Source: Candidatus Cloacimonadota bacterium
Lineage (GTDB): Bacteria > Cloacimonadota > Cloacimonadia > Cloacimonadales > TCS61
Reading direction: 5' to 3'
DNA: 8,083 nt
NCBI GenBank assembly: GCA_023133395.1
Contig: JAGLWO010000449.1
Coordinates: 1 to 8,083 of the forward strand
Shown: positions 1-6,572 of the stretch, one piece after another
Layout: every line of letters begins with the position of its first letter
Position numbering within the stretch: the stretch's first letter is position 1
Notes under the pieces: generated by a model
Told to the model about the DNA's origin: nothing
Database searches by the model: none
What the model saw: only the letters and a program-made list of their open reading frames with translations
Made by a program: the position numbers and the translations under genes

Positions 1-133
1 TTGTTCCTCTAAGTAAAAAGAACCTGTCCTTTGCCTTGTGTTCCAGATTCTGCCAGAAACTCGTAACGAATAAGATTCTCAAAACAACAAAGATAATAAC
101 AGGTAAAATAAGAAATTTGAGTTTCTTAATCAT
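1..133 (-). CDS. N-terminus of a membrane protein, probable CHASE2-domain sensor (possible adenylate/guanylate cyclase), cut by window edge
   Basis: Only the first 44 codons are in the window. They encode a basic start (MIKKLK), one hydrophobic membrane segment at about residues 6-25, and then SFWQNLEHKAKDRFFLLRGT. A single N-terminal helix followed by a short amphipathic stretch with a Leu-x-x-Lys-x-x-Asp-Arg-Phe pattern ending in LRG is how CHASE2 extracytoplasmic sensor domains usually begin. In known CHASE2 proteins the domain is followed by three membrane helices and a cytoplasmic output, often a class III adenylate/guanylate cyclase or a kinase; the output here is outside the window. 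FecR-domain genes are often found beside such cyclases, which fits the upstream fecR-like gene. The ATG follows directly after the TAA of the barrel gene in the same frame, so no earlier start is possible. There is no clear Shine-Dalgarno sequence, so translation probably depends on the upstream gene. CHASE2 is a moderate-confidence call; cyclase output is a guess. Confidence 0.6.
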   Translation of the reverse strand, partial: MIKKLKFLILPVIIFVVLRILFVTSFWQNLEHKAKDRFFLLRGT

Positions 134-2530
134 TTAGAATTTCTGAGAAATTTTCAACTTCCAGTTAAATTTGGAATAATCCTTATCTTCAGTATCCTTG
201 TTTTGATACAATTTCAAGCCGAGATCCGTTGAAACATAGGTATCTGGTGTAATATTATAGCTCGTTCCAAGATTGAACATCTGAGAGGACTGAGAGTCAA
301 TATCTCCTCCAAATGCTGTATATCTGAAATCCAGGCGGGGTTTTAATTTCTCCTCAAGTAGATTTAGTTCTCCTTTCAGATATATTGAATTATAACTTGA
401 TTTATCTTTTTCCTCCAGAGATTCTATCACTGTTGTATTATCATTCAGAGATAAAGAATAAGATAAAGTTGTTGTGAGAGGTAATTCATCAAACTTGCTT
501 TTTGCAATTAATATAATGTTATTTTTTTTATAATCAAATGTTTCATTTTCTTCATCTTTGTTTAAAGAATTATTGAAACTAAGGCTGAATCTTGTTGGAG
601 CAATACTTAAATTCTCAGCATAATAACCAGTTCCAAAAGAAATATTCATCGAGTTTATATCATATGAAGTAGTTGTAGTATCACCCTCTGCGGGCTCAAA
701 ATCATCAGCTGAATTACTATTATTGAATCCAAGTTTGAAGTATATCAAATCATCAGGTCTATAGATAGCTTGGACAAAGTAATTATTTGTTGTAGTTGTT
801 ACATCCTTTTCATCGTACAGATTGTCAGATATTAAATTCAAAGCCAGGCTAAGTGATAGCCTATTATCTATAAGATTTATATTATCATTTATACTGATTA
901 TTCTTGCATCTTTCTGTAGATAATTAGATGATAATGAATTGAAACTTGATCCAATTGCAGTATAAGAAATATTCAGAAGGTTTTTATAGAAAAATGCTTT
1001 AATGAAAGTCTTATAAGCCAAATTGGAAAGCCCTGGAGTGAAGGGTTCAACAAATTCATTAATAACAAAAATACTTTCAAAAGCTTCAGGATCAATTGGA
1101 ATGTCTATATCATGGTCATCAAGTTCATCTTCTGATATTGCACCATCGATTATATTACTGTTATAATAACTCATTGCAGCTTCAGCACCCCATACAAATC
1201 GCTGTTTGAATAGTGAAAGATTAACATCTGTTCCAACTATTATATTGTCTTGCGGTGTAATAGTTAATGTGCTATCGATATCTAAAACATCTAAACTCTT
1301 TCGATAATACTTTTCGTTTAATGATTCTATGTTATCCTTGTTCTTTGTAATTCCTAAACCCCAGGTGAAACTTCTGATATTGCCTACTTCAATACGCAGA
1401 GAATTAGTTCTCCTTTTAAAAGTTCCCGCAGTGTAATATGTAATTGTATCAGTTGTATCAGAATACGCTTTACCATTAACTGTTCTTTTACTGTTGCCGC
1501 TCGTAAACAGTAATCTGAAATTGTTGAAATGAAGATTTGTATGGAAACCAAAAATGTTTTTACTATTCAATTGAAATGTTCCATAATTTGGAGCATGATC
1601 CCCTGCAATAAGTTCAAAATGTGGAACCATTAGAGCTAAGTTGTACCTGTTTACAGGTTGTGCCCATTTCGTTTCGAGCGAGGATAAATATAACTTCGAT
1701 TTAAACTTCAACCAGTTATGACTGCCTTTAAAATTCAAAAGGAAATTAGCCCGTTTATCAGACTCATTCTCTTCATCAGCTTCCCAGGCTGTATTATCCA
1801 GATGTGAATTGAAAGTAATTTTTCCGCTTATGTTTAATGGTAATTCAAAAGCTTTAATTTTAACATCTGTAAACCAGTGCTCTGATTCAACTTTGGTACC
1901 ATTAGTAAGATTTGCTGTTACATAATAATAATGTTTCCCAGGTTTAGCTTTTTTTACCTCATATACGAGCATATTAGAATACACTTGGGTAGAGTATGTT
2001 ACATCTTCCCAATCGTAGAAAAACTTTATTGAACTATGGTCTATTTCTTCTTCAAGTACAAACAGGGAAACTGCTATAAGATAGTCTTGACCAATATCAG
2101 AAAATTCCAGATCGGGTGAAAGTCTTACAAAAGCTTCAGATCTTTCTATAGGTTGTTCAATCACAACTCTATATGGATTTACTTCGGGTTGAATCTCGGG
2201 AAGTGTTAAGTTGTTTCCTGAATATGGAATAATCAGAAAGTAATAATTAATACCTGCTCTATAATTGATTGCATCCTCAACAACAACAGAGAAAACCGGA
2301 TTAGTTTCTGAACCCTTTTCCATATCAAGTTCGGAAAATGGAAGTGTTCCCGTTTCCCTATAAAACAGTTTTACATTAAAAATCTCATCGAAACCATCCC
2401 TGATTTCAAGATTCAACTCTACTCCTTTTCCTGGTTTGATTGAAATTGGTGGATCATGATAAAGCATAATTTCTGAGAAAAGAGTAGATGAAAGCAAAGT
2501 AATAACTAATAAAATAATATATCTTTTCAT
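134..2530 (-). CDS. predicted outer-membrane beta-barrel protein with two N-terminal Ig-like domains, function unknown
   Basis: A protein of 798 residues with a Sec signal peptide (MKRYIILLVITLLSSTLFSE, cleavage near residue 19). Residues about 22-125 and 133-225 look like two beta-sandwich (Ig/FN3-like) domains: alternating hydrophobic strands and repeated aromatic strand patterns (INYYFLIIPY at 94-103, HYYYVTANL at 200-208). From about residue 233 to the end, amphipathic strands with Tyr/Phe girdle residues alternate with Asn/Asp/Thr-rich loops, and the chain ends in phenylalanine (KLKISQKF), as outer-membrane barrels often do for BAM recognition. A segment GDHAPNYGTFQLNSKNIFGF at 310-329 resembles the 'GD..P....L...G' motif of uncharacterised FCB-group surface proteins (from memory). 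No TonB box, plug domain or catalytic motif was seen. An AGAGGG ribosome-binding site overlaps the fecR-like stop codon. It lies between FecR and the probable CHASE2 gene, so a role in envelope sensing, transport or anchoring is possible but unproven. The export and barrel calls are fairly secure; the function is unknown. Confidence 0.8.
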   Translation of the reverse strand: MKRYIILLVITLLSSTLFSEIMLYHDPPISIKPGKGVELNLEIRDGFDEIFNVKLFYRETGTLPFSELDMEKGSETNPVFSVVVEDAINYRAGINYYFLIIPYSGNNLTLPEIQPEVNPYRVVIEQPIERSEAFVRLSPDLEFSDIGQDYLIAVSLFVLEEEIDHSSIKFFYDWEDVTYSTQVYSNMLVYEVKKAKPGKHYYYVTANLTNGTKVESEHWFTDVKIKAFELPLNISGKITFNSHLDNTAWEADEENESDKRANFLLNFKGSHNWLKFKSKLYLSSLETKWAQPVNRYNLALMVPHFELIAGDHAPNYGTFQLNSKNIFGFHTNLHFNNFRLLFTSGNSKRTVNGKAYSDTTDTITYYTAGTFKRRTNSLRIEVGNIRSFTWGLGITKNKDNIESLNEKYYRKSLDVLDIDSTLTITPQDNIIVGTDVNLSLFKQRFVWGAEAAMSYYNSNIIDGAISEDELDDHDIDIPIDPEAFESIFVINEFVEPFTPGLSNLAYKTFIKAFFYKNLLNISYTAIGSSFNSLSSNYLQKDARIISINDNINLIDNRLSLSLALNLISDNLYDEKDVTTTTNNYFVQAIYRPDDLIYFKLGFNNSNSADDFEPAEGDTTTTSYDINSMNISFGTGYYAENLSIAPTRFSLSFNNSLNKDEENETFDYKKNNIILIAKSKFDELPLTTTLSYSLSLNDNTTVIESLEEKDKSSYNSIYLKGELNLLEEKLKPRLDFRYTAFGGDIDSQSSQMFNLGTSYNITPDTYVSTDLGLKLYQNKDTEDKDYSKFNWKLKISQKF

Positions 2531-2534
2531 AATA

Positions 2535-2540
2535 CCCTCT
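2535..2540 (-). promoter_or_regulatory. ribosome-binding site of the barrel gene, overlapping the FecR gene stop
   Basis: On the minus strand the sequence TAGAGGG combines the TAG stop of the FecR gene with AGAGGG, 4 bp before the barrel gene's ATG. A ribosome ending on the FecR gene sits directly on the next start signal, which implies translational coupling. Confidence 0.7.
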
Positions 2541-3213
2541 ATTCAAATTCAATTTTTATTGTTCGTTTTTCTCCTTCATCATTTTCAAGTTCTATTTCAA
2601 GAACATTTGAAACTCCACTCTCTATTAAATCCTGCTGTTCTTCACTGATGTCACCTTTTTTTATCGGGGAAACAATAATTTCACCCTCGCCTTTTGAATG
2701 TGCCTTTTGACCTTCAGTTACTATGGCTTCATTCTCGTCTACTTTATTCCTGATATGAACTTCACCATCGAAAGTATAAAGATCGGTCTCACCCTTTTCA
2801 TTTACAGTAACGAACAACTCCGTTCCTTTCACAGATACAACAGTGGTGGGTGTATCAATCTCAAAATCGCCTGTTTTCTTTACTACTTTCGCCCATAGTT
2901 CACCGAACTGGAGAAAGTTCTTCTTATTGAGTTTACCATCTTCCTTAAATGCATTTATTGTTAAAATACTATTCGGGAAAAGTTTTACAACCGAACTTCC
3001 ATCAATGAATTTCAAAGCAGCAAAGGAATCTTCTTTACTTTCCAACTCATCCTTATTCACCAATTCTTCACCTGTTTTTGTTTTGCTTACTTGTTCTTTA
3101 CGCATAAGTTCAACATCACCTTTGACCTTTAAAGCAATTGCTATAGATTCTTCAGCAAAAGCTATTGTGGTACAAATCATAACTAAAACAATAGATATTA
3201 ATTTATATTTCAT
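2539..3213 (-). CDS. secreted FecR-domain protein
   Basis: A protein of 224 residues with a clear Sec signal peptide ending AFA|EES (cleavage after residue 20). The FecR domain spans about residues 30-175: GDVELMR at 32-38, a DGSSVVKL turn at 71-78, GELWAKVVK at 104-112, and the family's most conserved block FEIDTPTTVVSVKGTELFV at 117-135, followed by the strand DLYTFDGEVHI (144-154) and EGQKA (167-171). Classical FecR proteins are inner-membrane anti-sigma regulators with a cytoplasmic N-terminal domain. This one has neither that domain nor an internal membrane helix, so it belongs to the large exported FecR group whose role is unclear and which often sits beside CHASE2 cyclases or surface proteins. 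The C-terminus (about 185-224) is charged and ends in a strand-like IELEN...TIKIEFE. A strong AGGAGAG ribosome-binding site overlaps the TAG of the preceding gene. The domain call is firm; partner and ligand are unknown. Confidence 0.9.
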   Translation of the reverse strand: MKYKLISIVLVMICTTIAFAEESIAIALKVKGDVELMRKEQVSKTKTGEELVNKDELESKEDSFAALKFIDGSSVVKLFPNSILTINAFKEDGKLNKKNFLQFGELWAKVVKKTGDFEIDTPTTVVSVKGTELFVTVNEKGETDLYTFDGEVHIRNKVDENEAIVTEGQKAHSKGEGEIIVSPIKKGDISEEQQDLIESGVSNVLEIELENDEGEKRTIKIEFE

Positions 3214-3217
3214 GATT

Positions 3218-3224
3218 CTCTCCT
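3218..3224 (-). promoter_or_regulatory. ribosome-binding site of the FecR gene, overlapping the upstream stop
   Basis: TAGGAGAG on the minus strand combines the TAG stop of the FN3-like gene with a strong AGGAGAG, 4 bp before the FecR gene's ATG. It is the same stop-plus-Shine-Dalgarno arrangement seen at the next junction, and supports both the start choice and coupled expression. Confidence 0.75.
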
Positions 3225-4275
3225 ATTCAACCGTTAAATTTTTAACTTTTAACTCACCTTCGGAAATCTTTTTCAGGATATCGTTCAGTTCTTCCATAGT
3301 GATTTCCCGAGCACCCCAGATTAATTTATCAACCGAAAAACCACCTTCAATAAGTGCAATAATGTCATTAACACCTTCGATATTAAGTTGAGAAAGGAAA
3401 TTGATTAGCATCTGGTTATTTATTCCTTCTTCTTCAGAACTTAACATGAATAAATAAATAATACTTTTATACTGCTCAGTTGCTATAGGATTTTGAATTT
3501 CTGCAAAAACCTGCCAGGCATAAATCTTGTTATATAAGAAATCAGGAGCATATGTAGGATATAGAAAACTTGTACTTGGGTTTTGTTCTTCAAAGAATGG
3601 TTCTAACTGTTCAATTTCCTCAGCAGTGCTAAATTCATCTTCAAGTTCGTAGATTTTTATTGTGTAATCCGTCAAGTTGGAAAACCATACAAAGTTTGGA
3701 TAATTATCTGAAATTTTAGCTGGACCAAGACCAATTGGATTTCCCGGTGTTATTAAAGATATGGAAAATGGAGAGATAATATTTACGACAATAAAATCTT
3801 GGTCGCATGGAGAACTTGAACCAGTCTCATAAGCTTGGATAGTAAATAAATATGTCCCATCTGGCATTCTTCCAGTTTCTTTAATTTGATCTTCAATGTC
3901 ATCAAGGAAATCATCAAAGGTACAATTACTTACTGAAAAAAATAGAGAAGAAGAACCTTCTTCAACAATAATTTCACTGTTTGTAATTGTTATGGGATGT
4001 TGAAAACCTTCAAGAGGTGTTAAAGTGGCTCCTGCAGGTGAACAATCTTTGTATTCCATTATACATCTAAGATAATAAGCATTTCCCACTGAACTATTAA
4101 TCTGAATTTTAAACAAAAGTGGCTGTTGTTCTGGTTCTTCAGGGTTGAAATATGCAGGATAGAATAAATTGTATGTAATAGTATTATTTGCTGGGATGAG
4201 AACCTGAATGTCTACATTCTGTGTAAACAATGAAATTGCTACAATCAAAAAAATAAAAATCATTAACTTTTTCAT
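3223..4275 (-). CDS. secreted protein with an FN3/Ig-like domain, function unknown
   Basis: A protein of 350 residues that I do not recognise as a named family. It starts with a signal peptide (MKKLMIFIFLIVAISLFTQ, about residues 1-19). Residues about 21-168 are beta-rich and contain all four cysteines (71, 78, 118, 157), which could form two disulfides outside the cytoplasm. Residues about 169-280 look like an FN3/Ig-type sandwich: the opening SLITPGNPIGLGPAKISD, then PNFVWFSN, DYTIKIYEL, and the late strand NKIYAWQVFA, a pattern common in surface proteins that begin 'P..P.F.W....Y.l.i'. The C-terminal 65 residues (about 286-350) are mixed helix and strand, with NQMLINFLSQL and TMEELNDILKKISEGELKV, and carry no membrane segment, so the mature protein is probably periplasmic or surface-exposed and soluble. 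An AAAGGAGA ribosome-binding site precedes the ATG. It is 17 bp after ddl and 9 bp before the FecR gene, so it probably belongs to the envelope module rather than to cell-wall synthesis. Confidence 0.8.
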   Translation of the reverse strand: MKKLMIFIFLIVAISLFTQNVDIQVLIPANNTITYNLFYPAYFNPEEPEQQPLLFKIQINSSVGNAYYLRCIMEYKDCSPAGATLTPLEGFQHPITITNSEIIVEEGSSSLFFSVSNCTFDDFLDDIEDQIKETGRMPDGTYLFTIQAYETGSSSPCDQDFIVVNIISPFSISLITPGNPIGLGPAKISDNYPNFVWFSNLTDYTIKIYELEDEFSTAEEIEQLEPFFEEQNPSTSFLYPTYAPDFLYNKIYAWQVFAEIQNPIATEQYKSIIYLFMLSSEEEGINNQMLINFLSQLNIEGVNDIIALIEGGFSVDKLIWGAREITMEELNDILKKISEGELKVKNLTVE

Positions 4276-4292
4276 AATATTCTCCTTTTAAA

Positions 4293-5222
4293 TTAATTTT
4301 TTAAAGATAATTTGATAATTTCTTCTAAAAGTTCTTTAAAGTTATAACCTTCTTCTTTTGCTGCCATTGGCGTTAAACTGAGAGGTGTCATTCCAGGCAG
4401 CGTGTTTACTTCTAAGAAATAAAAATTCTTACCATCATAACGGAAATCTACACGGGCGTAAGCTTTACATCCAAAAAGATTAAAAACTCGCAAAGCATCC
4501 TCCTGAATTTTAGCTTTTTCTTCAGATGTAAGTTTAGCAGGAGCTTCGTAGATCGTTTTTCCTTTCGTGTATTTATTCGTATAATCATACCATCCATCTT
4601 TTGGTTTGATCTCCACCACAGGTAAAGACTTATTTCCTAAAATGGATACGGTTAATTCTCTACCTTCGATAAATTTTTCAAAAAGAATTTTCTTACTAAA
4701 TTTTGAAGCCTTATCAATTGCATTATTGGCTTCATTTTTATTTTTTATTATCGATACTCCCACTGATGAACCTGAATCATTTGGTTTCACAACCATTGGA
4801 AACCCAAGCCTTTCAGAAATTAAATCGATGTCGTATTCAAAGTCCTTATATATCAGATAACGTTCAGGCGTAATGATTCCGATATATTTCGCCAAAATTC
4901 CGGAAACATACTTATCCATAGAAATGGCGCTTGCTTTGTAACCTGAGCCAGTAAAAGGCAGATTTTCCAAAGATAATATCGACTGAATTCGTCCGTCTTC
5001 TCCCCCAGCTCCATGAAGTCCATTAAATATAATAAACGGTTCGAATTCTTTGATAGCTATAATCATTTTAGAATAACTTTTAAACTCGATAGGATTGATC
5101 ATCTTTATTTCATAGTTTTTGGATTTCAATGCTTTTGCGATTTCCGATGAAGTTACTTTTGAAACATCTGATTCTTCTGAGAATCCACCAGTCAGTATAA
5201 CAATTCTTCTATTTTGCTTCAT
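4293..5222 (-). CDS. ddl: D-alanine--D-alanine ligase
   Basis: Cytoplasmic ATP-grasp enzyme (EC 6.3.2.4) joining two D-alanines into the dipeptide that MurF adds to the peptidoglycan precursor. At 309 residues it has the usual length of the short (DdlB-like) type. Visible motifs: GGFSEES at 12-18 with the catalytic Glu16 (E. coli DdlB Glu15); GLHGAGGEDGRIQ at 68-80; the ATP-binding KPNDSGSSVGVS at 146-157 (Lys146, Ser152/153 region); EKFIEGREL at 182-190; the omega-loop Lys217-Tyr218 in TNKYTKGK, the pair that marks D-Ala rather than D-lactate specificity; and metal ligands Asp259, Glu271 and Asn273 in DFRYDGKNFYFLEVNTLPG. The first motif is slightly unusual: the common 'HEVS' reads SDVS. The ribosome-binding site is weak (AGATGA). 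The gene starts 32 bp after aroA with no obvious promoter between, so it is likely co-transcribed. In many bacteria ddl lies with mur/fts genes; here it does not. Confidence 0.96.
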   Translation of the reverse strand: MKQNRRIVILTGGFSEESDVSKVTSSEIAKALKSKNYEIKMINPIEFKSYSKMIIAIKEFEPFIIFNGLHGAGGEDGRIQSILSLENLPFTGSGYKASAISMDKYVSGILAKYIGIITPERYLIYKDFEYDIDLISERLGFPMVVKPNDSGSSVGVSIIKNKNEANNAIDKASKFSKKILFEKFIEGRELTVSILGNKSLPVVEIKPKDGWYDYTNKYTKGKTIYEAPAKLTSEEKAKIQEDALRVFNLFGCKAYARVDFRYDGKNFYFLEVNTLPGMTPLSLTPMAAKEEGYNFKELLEEIIKLSLKN

Positions 5223-5254
5223 ATGTCATCTATTATGATTTAAATAAATATATG

Positions 5255-6502
5255 TCAAGAATTATTACGAACCCGCATAAAATCACTGATAAAATTTGGA
5301 TAGGATTTATCCACTGCATCAATACCTGAAATCCTTATATAAGGAAACACTACCTTCAAAATATGAAATGCCATCACAAGACGGTGGTCATCATAAGTTT
5401 CAAGTTCTACACAGGGTGGAATTTCTGCTAAAGGATAGATAGTAAGAATGCCATTTGAGTATTCGATCTTTGTACTGATTTTTTTTAATTCTGTTATCAA
5501 AGATTTTATCCTATCGGATTCTTTATATTTCAGGTGTTCAATATTGTGCATTTTTGTTGGAGAATTTGCAAATAGAGCCAAAAAAGCCAGTGTAGGAACC
5601 TGGTCTGGTATATCCTTCATATCGATGTTGATACCTTTCAGGAAGCGTTTTCTCACACAAATTTTATTATCTTCTATAGTTATCAATGCTCCCATTTCCT
5701 CCAGTATTTTTAAGAAGTTAAAATCAGGTTGCAGGGATTGATGTGAAGAGCCGGAAGTACATACCTCCCTTTTACTCAAAGCACCCAATGCCCAGAAATA
5801 ACAGGCAGAAGAAAAATCAGGTTCAACCTCATACTCCCCGGGATTTTTATACTTCTGACTGGATTTTATAATGATTTTGTTCTTTGAAAATTCTGATTCT
5901 ATCCCAAAATCCCGCATGATTTTTAATGTCATTTCAATATAAGGTTTTGACACTATTTTTTCCTGTAAATTTAAGATTAAGTCTGATTTTAAATTTGGTG
6001 CAATCAAAAGCAATGCACTGATGAACTGACTGCTTATATCAGCTTTAATATCTATCTCTCCACCTGTTAGCATATTTCCATAAATCTTAAAAGAAGATCT
6101 TTTGGAATGAACCTCTGCACTCATTTTTTTTAATATCTCAAGAAGCGGTTCTATCGGTCTTTTTCTCAATTGAGAAGAAACATCAAGATTGGTTTGAATT
6201 CTTTCCATTGTGGTTAATCTTGCTATCAAGAAACGAAAAGCTGTTCCTGAACCGTGAATATAAAGTTCCTGATTATTACGAATTTTAGCTGGAGGATGGA
6301 TTATGACCGAATTCTTAACAAAATCAAACTTGAAACCCAATTTCTTCAAACTTTCTATTAAAGTCATAACATCGTTGCATTTTGATATATTTTTAATTTT
6401 CAATGAAGAATCCAGAAAGGTAGATATTATCAGCACTCTATTCATAATAGATTTGGAACCTTCGAGTTTAACCATACCTGTTACATTCAATTTGTATTCC
6501 AT
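5255..6502 (-). CDS. aroA: 3-phosphoshikimate 1-carboxyvinyltransferase (EPSP synthase)
   Basis: Sixth step of the shikimate pathway: transfers the enolpyruvyl group of PEP to shikimate-3-phosphate (EC 2.5.1.19), in the cytoplasm. The 415 residues match the usual length and both inside-out alpha/beta domains are present. Catalytic and substrate residues line up with the E. coli enzyme: Lys17, Ser18 and Arg22 in GSKSIMNR; loop GSGTAFRFL at 84-92; Arg115 in RKRPIEPLL; SSQ at 157-159; SKPY at 185-188; Asp300 in DIPDQVPTLA; Lys327, Glu328 and Arg331 in KYKESDR; His373-Arg374 in YDDHRL; Lys399 in DKSYPN. The PEP loop has Gly and Phe where E. coli has Asn94 and Pro101, while the key Gly96 equivalent (Gly86) is kept. 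The RF form recalls Bacteroidetes-type AroA. An in-frame TAA lies immediately before the ATG, fixing the start; a GAGGAT ribosome-binding site lies 5 bp upstream. It is the first gene of the leftward unit. MurA was considered and excluded. Confidence 0.96.
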   Translation of the reverse strand: MEYKLNVTGMVKLEGSKSIMNRVLIISTFLDSSLKIKNISKCNDVMTLIESLKKLGFKFDFVKNSVIIHPPAKIRNNQELYIHGSGTAFRFLIARLTTMERIQTNLDVSSQLRKRPIEPLLEILKKMSAEVHSKRSSFKIYGNMLTGGEIDIKADISSQFISALLLIAPNLKSDLILNLQEKIVSKPYIEMTLKIMRDFGIESEFSKNKIIIKSSQKYKNPGEYEVEPDFSSACYFWALGALSKREVCTSGSSHQSLQPDFNFLKILEEMGALITIEDNKICVRKRFLKGINIDMKDIPDQVPTLAFLALFANSPTKMHNIEHLKYKESDRIKSLITELKKISTKIEYSNGILTIYPLAEIPPCVELETYDDHRLVMAFHILKVVFPYIRISGIDAVDKSYPNFISDFMRVRNNS

Positions 6503-6522
6503 TTAGCATCCTCAAAAGTAAT

Positions 6523-6551
6523 TTTTTATTTAAACATATTTTATACGTCAA
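6523..6551 (-). promoter_or_regulatory. candidate sigma70-type promoter for the aroA operon
   Basis: On the minus strand TTGACG (6551-6546; five of six consensus bases) is followed after exactly 17 bp by TAAAAA (6528-6523; four of six). Transcription would begin near 6516, leaving a very short leader of about 14 nt that still includes the GAGGAT ribosome-binding site (6513-6508). In an AT-rich region such matches arise easily by chance, and promoter consensus differs between phyla, so this is a candidate only. Confidence 0.35.
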
Positions 6552-6572
6552 TAAACAAATTTTTATTTTGAC
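6547..6572. repeat. imperfect 26-bp palindrome between the divergent -35 boxes
   Basis: The sequence is centred between 6559 and 6560; 10 of 13 base pairs match across the axis, with perfect outer arms GTCAA (6547-6551) and TTGAC (6568-6572). The arms coincide with the two back-to-back -35 hexamers, so the symmetry could simply reflect paired promoters, or it could be an operator for a dimeric regulator covering both. AT-richness inflates the score of the inner positions. Confidence 0.4.

Noticed and set aside
2539..3213. Classical FecR anti-sigma regulator with an adjacent ECF sigma factor and TonB receptor
   Set aside because: The protein has a signal peptide and no cytoplasmic anti-sigma domain or membrane anchor; no sigma-factor gene is in the window and the barrel lacks plug and TonB motifs.
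2843..3391. Plus-strand open frame of about 180 codons across the FecR gene and the end of the FN3-like gene
   Set aside because: It is antisense to two well-supported genes, spans their junction, is Ser/Phe/Leu-rich as expected of an antisense shadow, and has no recognisable domain.
4293..5222. Van-type D-Ala-D-Lac ligase linked to glycopeptide resistance
   Set aside because: The omega-loop has the Lys-Tyr pair of D-Ala-D-Ala ligases and no vanH or vanX neighbours are present.
5223..5254. Possible promoter or terminator between aroA and ddl
   Set aside because: The 32 bp are AT-rich with no convincing -35/-10 pair and no GC-containing hairpin with a T-run.
5255..6502. Possible MurA (UDP-GlcNAc enolpyruvyl transferase), suggested by the neighbouring ddl
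   Set aside because: The EPSP synthase set (RKRPIEPLL, SKPY, KESDR, DDHRL, DKSYPN) is complete, and the MurA PEP-binding cysteine motif is absent.
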